Assembly: GCA_907163375.1 (NCBI GenBank)
Contig: CAJQUW010000906.1
Location: forward strand, 186,001-250,000
From: Prostheceraeus crozeri
Taxonomy: Eukaryota; Platyhelminthes; Polycladida; Euryleptidae
DNA: 64,000 nt
Reading direction: 5' to 3'
Position numbers and translations under genes: made by a program
Notes under the pieces: model-generated
What the model saw: only the letters and a program-made list of their open reading frames with translations
The model's database searches: none
What the model was told of the DNA's origin: nothing
In this document: positions 45,230-55,642 of the stretch, piece by piece
Layout: every line of letters starts with the position of its first letter
Numbering within the stretch: position 1 is the stretch's first letter

Positions 45230-45843
45230 CACAGAATTAGATTCATCTGCGCGCGCTTCGGTTTCTAGCTAGGAAGGAGGGGTTGTATCTAACCTTAATA
45301 TCGAAATGGCACATCACAGACTTAGACAACTTGCTCCTTCTCGAATGGATGATTCGTGTATTGCTTGCTATTAGAAATGACTAACAATAAGGTGTCAGCA
45401 GAGGACACCAGAGCCAGTGAGAGATGCGTGCGTGCTGTGATATCACTTCGTACACACCAAAACACACATCGTCTACCTAACATTCGATTCAGTGTATGCA
45501 CTATGCAGTAAGGAATGGTGAGACAACGCTGGTGAAATCACCAAGTAGACTAATTTTCCTACGCCTGCTACTTTTTTTTAATAATGATCGGAGGGCCCAA
45601 TATTATCGAGAAAACAGTTGCGCAATGATTTGAATTCTTCGAATCTGAAGCAATTTTGGCAATCGATGCATTTTGCTTGAACTGACATCAATCTGCAAGC
45701 GACGCACGACTTTTTTTCTTATCTCTGCAAGGTATTGGGAATTCCTTTTTGCCCACTTAATAAGTTTATCGATGTGCCGTCGATTTCGAATTAAGCACAC
45801 TCCTAGCAAACCGAAGCAGATAAACAAAATATTTAATTCTGTG
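45230..45843. mobile_element. hAT-like MITE, copy 2
   Basis: 614 bp, in opposite orientation to copy 1 at 26776 but alike throughout. Ends are CACAGAATTA and TAATTCTGTG. The flanking octamers CATGTTAC (45222-45229) and CATGTTGC (45844-45851) differ by one base, consistent with an 8-bp target duplication. Confidence 0.9.
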
Positions 45844-46291
45844 CATGTTGCGAATGTGTAGCGTTCATTTCTGGAATGCGGCATAATATTCGAGAAGCCT
45901 ATTTTCAGACTTTTTCTGGATAGCACATCACATTCAAGATGTGTGCCACATTCACGTGCCTTGTCTCCCGCATTTCCATCCTTAAATTTAATGCAAATGA
46001 TGAGATTAAATGATAATGTCTAGCTAACATTCGATTCAGTGTATGCACTATGCATTGAGGAATGCCTTCTATCGGTAGATTTTGATGTTCTAGTTAACGA
46101 AGCGATAGTTTACTGATAGCTTGGTAAAAAAGCTGGAGTTTTCCAATTAGAGTATGAATTAACTTAGAGTGTGTCACCAAGTTTGTAGGTTTTCTATTGC
46201 AGCACTGATGATGAAATAACGATACGTCAAAATATTGTTTCATTTGCGAAAAAACTTCACTTTCACTCGGTCAATAGTCCATAAATATTTT

Positions 46292-46375
46292 TCTAAGTTG
46301 ACGGAGCGAAAGGCACGGTTCCCTGTGACCAAATAGACAACGTCGAACCGTGGTTTTCCCCTCCGTCAACTTAGA
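46292..46375. repeat. 84-nt hairpin-forming inverted repeat
   Basis: TCTAAGTTGACGGAG faces CTCCGTCAACTTAGA, with a second paired block ACGGTT/AACCGT further in. It could fold as an imperfect stem-loop of pre-miRNA size or be the ends of a small DNA element. Confidence 0.75.
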
Positions 46376-46929
46376 CAATGCAAAAAGAAGCCACGTATTC
46401 AATCTATGAATTCCACAAGTAATTTGAATTGATGAAAAGAAGCTTTATTTTGTTGGAAAGTGACAAAAATGATCGATTTTCATTAGTTCTTTTAAGTAGA
46501 GGTCACATTTCTGATGTTCTATGGGCATTATATAATAAAATTCGGGTTGCCTTTCAGGAATGCGTTGCTTATCAGGAAAGTCACAAGAGTCAAAAAGATC
46601 AGAAAAAATCGAAAAATTCCAAGGAGGAGCTCCTGGACCCCCGGGTAAAATATGGTTAACTTTTAACATGCCGAGGTCAGTCAAGATGACTTACCTCCCT
46701 CATTATTTGATTACTGCTTAAAATCCGCTCACTACAGGAACTTGCTGCTCCGTGACTTGAGTTACTAAATCAGTTTTGCAATCTCTGATTAATCGCATTT
46801 ATCGATGTGCACACGACCGATTATCACAGAGTGCTGATTTCGACCCACCCCCCATGAAGGAGTGATAGATATCCGACGCTATGATAATGCAGGACTAGAA
46901 CGACCATGTGCATTGAAAACAATAGAGCG

Positions 46930-47265
46930 TCGTGGACATGTGTTGTCATGACAACGGGACCTATTCGTTAGCGGCTTCAAGTGGTTGACAATTTGGTAGG
47001 CACTGGCAGCTTATATGTGTACTTGTATCCATGGTTATTATCATTTCTCTTTATATATAAAAGCATTTCGATAAATTAACTTACAATAGATCGCCTTGCG
47101 GCAGTAATCTGCTACTGTTGCATGTTGCAGAAATTTGTCTCTTCTGAAGATCTAGCAGTCGGCGCGTAGCCGAGTAGCTGAAATGACCATCAACAAAGAG
47201 CTATTGTCAAATCTAGTATAGCTAACTTAAACAAAGCGAAAAGTCGGATTTCTATGCTTCCAATC
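46930..47265 (+). repeat. LTR-like dispersed repeat, copy 2
   Basis: TTATATATAAAAGC (TATA-like) near 47050, then ACTTACAATAGATCGCCTTG and, further on, AAAGTCGGATTTCTATG. The last two are also found, in the same order, at 17711-17960. The element class and ends are unsure. Confidence 0.35.
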
Positions 47266-48032
47266 TTCCGTTTCTCATGCAGAATTGTGTGTGAACAGGA
47301 ATGAAAATCGATGACACTCACTAGAGCCTATAGGAAGACGCACAATATGGCAAGCAGGGTTCCTACGCCCTTGAAATGTACTGGAAGTTAATATGATCCT
47401 GGAATTTCATTAAAATTCCATTTTGATTTTTAAATGGTTTTTGTTGACTAAATTTGACTTTAAAAGCTATCAATCGCTAAGGATTTTCATTTTTCAGAAT
47501 ATTTTCTTGTTGCATCTACTTATGATACGCGACTGATACGTTGCTGACAACCAGACTTACGGAGAGTTGCGGTACTTAAGTAACGTCCGGATACCCTTCA
47601 ATGACCCATCCAATGACTTTCATGCGGGTACTTGACTTCACGACCTAAGGTTCATAATGGAGAGTCGCTAGCCGTTAAGCGACAGAGACTACGATCTACT
47701 GGTTCAATTTTGAATATTTGCATTTAACCAAATAGTAGATTATTGCTGCAAAAATCTTTTGCTTGCAGTTTTGAACATCATTCGTAATTTTGGTAAATGC
47801 CCTGAATAAGTCAATCAATGAGAGTTACATTTATTGATGGCAACGTGCACTCAGTACTTCACATCTCTCAGATTATACTCTAATCTTATATCAAAAGAAT
47901 GTATTTGTGTTGATTTCATCGGTAAATAAATTTAAAGCCTTTTTTCTATGTCCTGGAAATTGCCCTGGATTTTTTTCTCGGATATGGAGTAGGAGCCATG
48001 GCAAGCATATGAGTTAATTGTGTAAAAATTAG

Positions 48033-48235
48033 ATAAGTATGTTGAAGTCGAAGAAGTTGCAGGAACACCTGACAGCTATAACTCCGCATATGACACTTGC
48101 GAGCGAAATTTATCTGCTCAATGTATAAGATCTCTAACAGATGTGCTCGGAATATCAACAGGAGACACGAATGCTGCTCGGAATGTTGTAAACCCCATGC
48201 AGGAAAAGGCACATTTGGATCTATTGCATCATTAA
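48033..48235 (+). CDS. Possible terminal coding exon (unknown gene)
   Basis: From an AAAATTAG acceptor-like site, an open frame of about 66 codons runs to a TAA at 48233-48235: KYVEVEEVAGTPDSY, CERNLSAQCIRSLTDVLGIS, NPMQEKAHLDLLHH. The composition looks protein-like, and entry would be phase 1. The C-x7-CIRSL pattern faintly recalls the start of sedolisin (S53) catalytic domains, but I would not name it on that. The polypyrimidine tract is weak. A piggyBac has inserted so that the stop codon lies in its TTAA target duplication. Confidence 0.25.
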
Positions 48236-50820
48236 CCCTCTAACATCCAAGAAAAAATATTACGTTAACGTCCAGTGGGGGCCTTTGAGGCCCCCAGTGT
48301 ATTTTTCATGATAATGACTAACTGTTTGTTTAGTTATGATACTGAACTCAATAAGGATGTTTAAGGAAAATACACATCCAACATTTAGCATTAATAGCTC
48401 TATAGTATAACACATTACATACATATGTAGTATACATTTACTGTACATTGATACATGTAGGCCTCTGAGATTGCCATGAAAATCAAAACAATTCAGATAT
48501 AGAAGCTTTTTATAGCGTATCTATAAAATCAATCCGTTGCACAATGTTCGCAGATGATGCGACAATGTTCATTACAAACGTTTCTTTTGCATTCATGGCA
48601 GATCTGTCTGACCTTCCTCTCCAATCGTCGAGGACAGAGGTAGCAGCGGCGTCTGGCGAGATTGAAGGTTCCGCGAATAGGTCCTGGAGTTCCAGCCGAA
48701 GAGACCTCTGCTTCGTCAGACACCGCCATCAGCTGTGTTCCTAGTTCTATCAGGAACAAACGGCGTCTATGAGATGCTGCAGGGTAGTATTGAGGATGGA
48801 TGGAGGTGTAGATGACAAAGGCATTGTAGGAGGCCATGTCAATTAGATTGCAGAATATGGCAAATGGCCATCGCCTTGTCTTTCGTTTGCAAGAATATGA
48901 CCTGCACACTTGATCAAGAGTGTCGACTCCGGCCTTGTTTCGATTGTAATCGAGAATCATTTTTGGCTTTCTTGGTTCCTCTGGCTGACATTCATCGTCA
49001 TGATGAAACGTTGAAATAAGTGCCACGGCTTTCCCTTTCTTGGGAACGTAGGAAACTAGAGTAACGTCTCGTTGGAAGCCAAAAATACTTGTGAATGGTT
49101 CGCGACCGGGTGATGGTTGCATTTCTTTCGGAAGCTCACCTTTATTCTTTCTCATTGTTCCGGAATATGTCAGATCACGACCAAGAAGTGCTCGGGCAAC
49201 TTCAAGGCTCGAGAAGAAATTGTCTGCAGTTATGTGACGGCCGGTGTTCGAAAGAAATTCCGATAATTCCAAAACGACTCGAAATGCTTGTCCTACCTCA
49301 CGATTCACGCCGATGCGTCCGGTATAGATTTGAAAATTGCAACAATAGCTGTTTTCAGAGTCTGCCAGAATCCAGATTTTTACGCCGTATTTTCCAGGCT
49401 TCGATGGAATATAGACTTTGAACGGGCATCTGCCTCGAAACGTCACCAGCTGCTCGTCAATAGTCACATTTTCTCCTGGTTTGTAGCAGCTCCGAAACCT
49501 TGAAGCAAAATACTGCGCTAGCTCTCGGATAGGAGCTGCTTTATCCGTGATGCGTCTGGCAACTCTGGTATCCCGATTATCAAATCTCAAGTACCGACGG
49601 ATTTCACAAAATCGCTGACGAGACATGGCTCTGTTGAAGATACTGCGTCCATGATCATTACTCCACATTTGCTGCATCGGTTCGTGCTTGGCTCTGTAGA
49701 CACCAGCTAATATAAGTACACCAATGAATACGTAAATTTCCTCTGAGTCAACCTCTTTCCAAGCGGCGTTTCTGCGATGACCTTCTTGATTGCTAAACAT
49801 AACGATCTTATTCACGACTTCCGCAGTAAAAAAAAGTTTGAAAGCATGAGCGACGCTTTCACCTCCAGAGATGGCCTGCCGAGTAGGTCCTTTGGCTTCA
49901 CGAAGAACGTTGTGACGTCGAGGTTGTCCACCACTGCTGCTCACAGAATTACGATTCCAGACCTCTTGACCATTCTTCGACACCATTTGTTCGGAATGCC
50001 CCACATTGACGCTGTGAACACTCGAATTGGCCTGTTCTTCGTCGGCGGAGCTGTGCGATTCAGATGATGCGGTGCCGTCATCCGGCTCGGACTCATCAGA
50101 CGTCAAATGAACGTCATCGTGAGTTTCAAACAGTAACTGATTTGCCAAGTTGGCAGCGGCTCGGCGTGGGCGAGACATGCAGAATGTCGAGTCGATCGTG
50201 TAGAAATGCGAACGTTGTCTGTGCAGTCACTATAGCTGAGGCTGGGGATTTTAGGAGCGTCATGTGATTGGATGCGATGTGATTCGATGCCTTCTCACAT
50301 GACACAATATGCAAGCAGAGCGATAACTGTATACGTGTGGCTGATGCAAGAATAGGACAGAACCATCGCGATGAAAACCATCTCTCTCGCTACGTATTCA
50401 ACAGTGATGGAAATATTGACAATGATATCACATGTGGCAGAATCTCTAATCATAAATTATTTGTTCAATTGTGATTTTATGATGCGTGAACTACGCATTC
50501 AGTGAATTTTATTCAATCTATGAATTATCATGTACTATTGGCTTTACCTGATATCACAAAAAGAGCACAAAGCATGCAAAATTTGTCAAAATAGAGATGG
50601 GGGTCTCTGAGGCCCCCACTGGTACTTAACGCTACAAAAAATCTAGAGCCATATAGCACCTAAACTAGTGCGCATGGAGACTTAAAAATTCACATGCATG
50701 TTCTAGACATGATAATTGAAGTTCTCAGGAAATCTGATTAAACTTGTTCAAAAAATGGATAGTCAGGAATAAAAATAAAAGTCGCTGGGGGCCTCAGAGG
50801 CCCCCATGGACGTTAAAGGG
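48236..50820 (-). mobile_element. Apparently complete piggyBac transposon
   Basis: 2,585 bp flanked by TTAA at 48232-48235 and 50821-50824. Terminal repeats are CCCTCTAACATCC at the left and CCCTTTAACGTCC (inverted) at the right. Subterminal palindromes of the form GGGGGCCTxxGAGGCCCCC lie near 48279-48298 on the left and near 50592 and 50786 on the right. The central gene is intact. All parts expected of an autonomous piggyBac are present. Confidence 0.94.
48529..50178 (-). CDS. piggyBac transposase, intact 549 aa
   Basis: Cut-and-paste transposase acting in the nucleus on TTAA targets. An acidic Ser-rich N-terminus (DESEPDDGTASS and beyond, residues 27-50) leads to the DDE_Tnp_1_7 domain. 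Catalytic Asp residues are D241 (NVTIDEQLVTFRGR), D319 (HITADNFFSS) and D419 (NKAGVDTLDQ, with D422 nearby). The basic patch SCKRKTRRWP follows. The C-terminal cysteine-rich domain (about 512-546) has CYLC, CHEC, CNEHC and CEHC and probably binds zinc and the element ends. The ATG at 50178 gives the usual piggyBac length. No stop or frameshift. Only the bases up to the left end separate its stop from the terminal repeat. Confidence 0.95.
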   Translation of the reverse strand: MSRPRRAAANLANQLLFETHDDVHLTSDESEPDDGTASSESHSSADEEQANSSVHSVNVGHSEQMVSKNGQEVWNRNSVSSSGGQPRRHNVLREAKGPTRQAISGGESVAHAFKLFFTAEVVNKIVMFSNQEGHRRNAAWKEVDSEEIYVFIGVLILAGVYRAKHEPMQQMWSNDHGRSIFNRAMSRQRFCEIRRYLRFDNRDTRVARRITDKAAPIRELAQYFASRFRSCYKPGENVTIDEQLVTFRGRCPFKVYIPSKPGKYGVKIWILADSENSYCCNFQIYTGRIGVNREVGQAFRVVLELSEFLSNTGRHITADNFFSSLEVARALLGRDLTYSGTMRKNKGELPKEMQPSPGREPFTSIFGFQRDVTLVSYVPKKGKAVALISTFHHDDECQPEEPRKPKMILDYNRNKAGVDTLDQVCRSYSCKRKTRRWPFAIFCNLIDMASYNAFVIYTSIHPQYYPAASHRRRLFLIELGTQLMAVSDEAEVSSAGTPGPIRGTFNLARRRCYLCPRRLERKVRQICHECKRNVCNEHCRIICEHCATD

Positions 50821-50824
50821 TTAA

Positions 50825-51469
50825 TATCGTAATATGAATCATCCTTAACATCGAAGATAGTCACTTTTCCCATTTGCATGTCATACTTTAAAAAAGATTC
50901 GTTGCAACCTTCTGAAATGGGGTAAATCCATTGATGTAGGAGTAACTCCTACATCAATGGGTAAATCAATCTGCTTATATGATGGGATGTGGGAAGATCA
51001 ACATGGAACAATGCTTCGATTATTAAAAGTGATAAAAAAAGAAATAAAGTTTGACCGACATTGGCTTAAGCAGGTTAGTCTAGACATTTTACATGTTAAG
51101 GGCTGTCATTGGAGTTCGTTGCGCCTTCTGTGGCTTAGTGGCTGCTGTCTTCGGAAGATGCCAGCAAGGGGCGACAGCCTCATTCCATCGAAAAACAGAA
51201 ATTTTTGTTGAAATGTTTATTTACTTGATCGCTCCCTGAATGTCTGATGAATTTTTCATGGCTTAAGGATACTCCATGACATAAAGATCTAATTTCCTGC
51301 TATCACTTCGATGTTGAGTATTGAGGGAAGAAAGTTCCCTTAGATAGCCTCCTCCATATAATTGGTCTATTTGTCTGTTTTTAGCCTCAAGTCCTACTAA
51401 TTTGCTAGAATTTTATAGGATAAGTAATTTGAAATGATTTCAGCAATGTTGAACAGCATGATACGGCAC
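50825..51469. other. Spacer between piggyBac and the LINE
   Basis: Contains a perfect palindrome at 50928-50960; otherwise no feature recognised. Confidence 0.45.
50928..50960. repeat. Perfect 16-bp-arm palindrome with one-base centre
   Basis: CCATTGATGTAGGAGT and its exact complement are separated by a single A. GGTAAATC lies directly on the left and GTAAATC on the right, so the palindrome sits between short direct repeats. Confidence 0.92.
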
Positions 51470-54400
51470 TCTCACTCACTCACTCAATCCATTTAGCGTC
51501 GATTGCTCCAACTTGATTGGGTCCGACGATTTCTCCTTATGGCTCCTCGCCACTTCTCCCGATCGAGGGCATCGTTAGGTACCAGTCCGAGTAGTCGCAG
51601 ATCTTCGTCGACACTGTTTCTCCATGACTTCTTGGGTCGGCCGGCTGGTCTTTGCCCTGCCACGTCAATGGATTGCACTCGCCTGGTCCAACAGCTGTCA
51701 TTCATTCTGGTGACATGCCCGAACCAACGCAAACGCCTTCTCCTTAAGACGTCGCCAATTTCCTCTATCCCGAGCCTTCTTCTCACTTCCTCATTTGAGA
51801 TCCGATCTTGAGGAGAGACACCACACATCCAACGCGCCATTCTCATGTCGTTGACTTCAAGCCGCCTTACAGATTCCTTCGTCATGGCCCACGTTTCGCT
51901 GCCGTACAACATGCAATTTCTGACACATGCTTCGTAAATCTTTGCCTTTGTTCTTAAATTTGGTGCTTTGGTTGTCAAAAAGCGTGAGAGTTCTCTGAAC
52001 TTGCTCCAACCACATCGAATCCGAGTCTGTACTGCAGCGACAGCACCCTCGCCTTCGTCCAGCATGTCCCCAAGGTAACAAAAATTCTTAACTGCTTGCA
52101 ACCGGTCACCGTCAACCTCCAAGTGAGCGCTGACCGAGTCATTAGTGGGCTGCACCACGCTGCCACGACAACGGCCACACACGTAATTCGTCAAGGCTCT
52201 CAGACTGCCAGTTACACCACTGCACCTCTTATGTGTCCAACCATTGCAGGAAGTGCACAAGATTGAGTTGGCACCGACACCATGCTGGCAGGTTGTGCAG
52301 GGATACGCCGCAGGCATTACGGAAGCGTTGAATTCGGAGCTGCAACGCATGACTTTGGACTTCTCAATATTGACGACTAAACCTTTCTCGGCAAGGGCAT
52401 CTTTCCATACAGCAATCTTGGCAGACAGTTGCTCACTCGTTTCCGCAATGAGGAGGAGATCGTCAGCGTACAGAACTTCCCAAGGTAAGCCTTCCCTTAC
52501 ATTCTCAGTCACAACATCCAGGGTAATTGCAAAAAGCAGCGGACTGAGCACGGAACCTTGATGGACCCCCTCAGTGACCTCGAACCGATCGCTGGAAGAC
52601 AATCCCCACCTGACAATCGATTGGGAATTCTCGAAGAGCACCATCACAGCGTTCACTAACCACTCTTCCACTCCTGCACGCCTCAGAGCCCATTTCACTA
52701 CCGATCGGGGAACCTTGTCAAAAGCCTTTTCCAGGTCGATGAAGGCCATATGGAGATCTTTCTTCCTTTGAAGGTGTTGCTCTTGTAGCTGTCGAACAAT
52801 AAAAATTGCGTCTGTGGTCCCTTTGCGTGGACTGAAGCCGAATTGCATCTCGTTAATTCGAACGGCATCACGTATCCTCCTCTCCAGCACACGCTCGAAG
52901 ATCTTCATAACGCTGTCCAGGAGCTTTATTGCCCTATACGAGCCACACATCATTGGATCACCTTTGCCTTTGTAGATCGGGACTAATATGCTCAGCTGCC
53001 AATCAGTAGGCACCACGTTGTCTGTCAATATTGCGTTGAATAGGTCAAGTATCCAGTCAATACCTGTCGGACCTGAAGCCTCTACCATCTCAGCCACGAT
53101 ACCAGAAGGACCCGATGCTTTTCCTTTGCGACTTTTCATGACAGCATCAGCTATCTCTTCCCTAGACAATTGACACGGGGGACCCGCTACTGGAGATGCA
53201 CCATCATCATTGTACAACCGAGTTCCTGTGTTCAATAGTCGACTCATGTACGTGTACCAAAGACCACTGGCAGCTCTTTCACTACAAAGAAGCATACCAT
53301 CCTCACTTTTCATTACTGTTGGAGCTACCAGATCTTCGCTCTCCTGACACATCCTTTTCGCGACTTTAAAGATGGATTGGTCGAACTGATTCAGCTCGAG
53401 CTCCTCTGTCAGTTCACTCAGTCTTGCTTGTTGGGCTTCCCACACCGCTCTGCGCGCCGCTCACCTGGCATTCCTGTATTGCTCGCGATGAAGCTCACAT
53501 CCGAACCGACGCCACCCTGCGAAGCACGCCCGCTTCTCTTCGATTGCCTTGTCGACAGTGTCATTCCACCACCAAGTTTCTTTTGCCCTTGGAGGACCCT
53601 TTGTACGACCACAAATTCGTTCGGTTTCTTCCAACCATGCGTTTCTCATTACGGTCCATTTCTCTTGGACAGTGACTGCTTGGAGATACTCGTCATTCCT
53701 CCCTCGCACGCTCTCAGCAAAGGCAAGCCGTACACTCACTTTCTTTAGTTCCCACACCTTCAGTTTCGGCATGACCCTCCGTTTCGCTCGTCGCTTGATC
53801 TTCACATGCATGTCTGCAACCAAAAGGCGATGCTGTTGCACACATTCTTCATTAGGAATCACTTTCACATTCGTCACAAGACGGCGATCACTTTTGCGTA
53901 CCATGAAGTAGTCGATCTGGCTTTTGTGCCCACCGGATTCATACATTACAAGATGATGGTCTTTCTTGCGGAAGTAGGTATTGCACACCACCAAATCGAA
54001 CATGTCGCACGTCTCCAGAATGGTCTCTCCTTCAGTGTTACGGGAGCCAAATCCCATTCCGCCATGTACACCCTCGTAGCCATTTGAGTCTCTCCCAACA
54101 TGACCGTTCAGGTCGCCACCGATGATGATTGTCTCCTCACTGTTTATGGAGCTCAACACTTCATGCAAATTCTGCCAGAACTCTTCCTTTTCCTCCGCAC
54201 TCCGACCCACTTGTGGTGCGTAGGCACTGATGACGTTGAAGTGTCGGCCGGCCATGTGCATACTCATAAGGCGGAGGCGGTCATTTATTCGAACGATGCG
54301 CGACACGAATTCAAGGAGATCTTCACAAACAAGTACTCCGACTCCACCGTATCCGTCGTGACTTCCATTCCACATAAACTTATATCTTGAGGCGAGGGGA

Positions 54401-55040
54401 CCCAGCCACCTAGCACTCTTGCCTTTCCATCTGGTCTCCTGAACACAGCAGATGGCAATCCGTCTTCTGCGCAATGTCTCCGCGATCTCACCACTTCTTC
54501 CAGACATGGAACCCACATTCCAGGATCCCACTCTGAGATGTTCCACCTTCTGTTTCCTCCGCGACCCATCAGGTACATGACCATCATCCACAGCCGCATC
54601 AGAAATACCTTCTCCCATCCTTCTGTTTGTCGTAGGCCGATGGAGTAGCCCACGGGGTACACGGGGCTGTACCCTGCCCATATTGTTATTCAAAGCCATA
54701 AGGATTTTTGGAGCAAAATTTTCCAGCCGGATGCCCCTCCTGACGCCAACCCTTTCTGTCTGGGTGGGACCCATAGCCTTGCTAAAAACAACCTACCAAG
54801 GCAGTAGGGGCTTTGTTTAGAGTGCCTTCTCCAGACAAGTTTACCTCAAAAGGCTAAGCGGATCCTGTCAATCCCGGTTTGTGTTGAGTTTCCTTCTCCA
54901 ATGGATTGGTTGTTTTAGTTACTATCAGCAGATGGAAAGATAGTATCCAGGGGGCACGACCTGCAAGCGCTGCCAAGCAGGTAGTCCAAAAGGGGGTCGG
55001 AACCTGAACCTTTAGGACCCGTGGACGTACAACCAGCGCC
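51470..55040 (-). mobile_element. RTE-like LINE, nearly full length
   Basis: The minus strand holds an apurinic-type endonuclease followed by reverse transcriptase, preceded by about 260 bp of GC-richer 5' leader and ending in a TGAG-type short tandem repeat (CACTCACTCACTCACTC on the + strand near 51470-51485), as is usual for RTE-type 3' tails. A C-run at 55042-55051 lies near the 5' end. It lies just upstream of gene D, transcribed against it. Confidence 0.88.
51493..54774 (-). pseudogene. LINE endonuclease / reverse transcriptase with one in-frame UGA
   Basis: The endonuclease part (53461-54774) has VGSWNVGSMSGR, QETRWKGKSARW, IIGGDLNGHVGRDS and KSQIDYFMVR. The reverse transcriptase part (51493-53445) has IVPIYKGKGDP, FGFSPRKGTTDAIF, FIDLEKAFDKVPR, GVHQGSVLSPLLF and LYADDLLLI. 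A PHD-like Cys/His insert (CTTC, CTSCNGWTHKRC, CGRC) and a C-terminal LRWFGHVTRM/GRPKKSW motif follow, as in RTE-X-like elements. The two parts are in one frame, separated only by the TGA at 53461-53463. A CGA to TGA change would explain the stop. The rest of the roughly 1,090 codons is open. Confidence 0.92.
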
Positions 55041-55132
55041 CCCCCCCCCAGAGGGAAGAAATTATGTGAAACAATCTTCGACATTTCTTGGAATTAGAAA
55101 ATAGAAGTCTTGTTACTGTTGTAAGTATGCTT

Positions 55133-55288
55133 GAAAACTTTTCATCTTTCGACACTCTTGTAATGTAATAAAATAATAATAAAATACAAGGCAAGCTTTC
55201 GGGATCACCCGTCGTCAGGCCAGAGACAGAGAGTCTCTGTCTCATTATTTTATTGCATTACAAGAGTGTCGAAAGAAGAAAAGTTTTC
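55133..55288. repeat. Inverted-repeat relic of a Penelope-like pseudo-LTR
   Basis: GAAAACTTTTCATCTTTCGA through TAATGTAATAAAATAAT (55133-55180) is repeated in reverse complement at 55242-55288. Between the arms lie the self-complementary GAGACAGAGAGTCTCTGTCTC-type stretch and the ribozyme-like motif at 55191-55220. No coding sequence. Confidence 0.7.
55191..55220 (-). ncRNA. Hammerhead-ribozyme-like motif (candidate)
   Basis: Read on the minus strand: CTGACGA, then the hairpin GGGTGATCCC, then GAAA and GCTTGCC. The canonical core is CUGAUGA-stem II-GAAA; here one base differs (C for U). The position between inverted arms matches pseudo-LTRs of Penelope-like elements, which are known to carry such ribozymes. 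Confidence 0.4.
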
Positions 55289-55384
55289 GATTATGGGAAT
55301 AACTCTTGTGTAAGAAGGGCGTTATAACAGTGTAAGTATTGTATGTTACCTCGTTTTTATGTTTGAATTTTTGTTTACTGTGGG

Positions 55385-55460
55385 CTTCATGGCACAGTGG
55401 TCGAGTGCTCGGCCTAGCGATCATTTGGACCAGAGGTCGAGCCCATATTTTGCAGGATGG
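55385..55460 (+). repeat. tRNA-like SINE head
   Basis: GGCACAGTGGTCGAGTGCTC (A-box-like) and AGAGGTCGAGCCC (B-box-like) are spaced as in tRNA genes. No cloverleaf could be closed by eye. Confidence 0.35.
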
Positions 55461-55642
55461 ACTATTATTTTATTCATTTTTCATTTTAGAATTCATTTCA
55501 TCGCTATTTAGTGGCCATATTAGAGAACCATCTGTACAGACCGTGCATGCCGTTTTGCAAACATTTTTGACATGACACCATCATTTGAAGTGATGGATTC
55601 TCCTTCTCATTGAAGCAAATTTTGAAATTTTATTAATTTTAG

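Larger units (their letters stand above)
45852..48032. other. Intergenic stretch between genes C and D
   Basis: No gene recognised. It contains the hairpin at 46292-46375, a possible LTR-like repeat at 46930-47265 and low-complexity AT runs. Overlapping frames at 46429-46684 on both strands look like chance. Confidence 0.45.

Noticed and set aside
46429..46684. Overlapping frames on both strands as coding exons
   Set aside because: Low-complexity Lys/Ser/Gln content, no splice context and no recognisable motif.
51503..54390. Several + strand frames of 60-120 codons over the LINE
   Set aside because: They are antisense shadows of the minus-strand endonuclease and reverse transcriptase.
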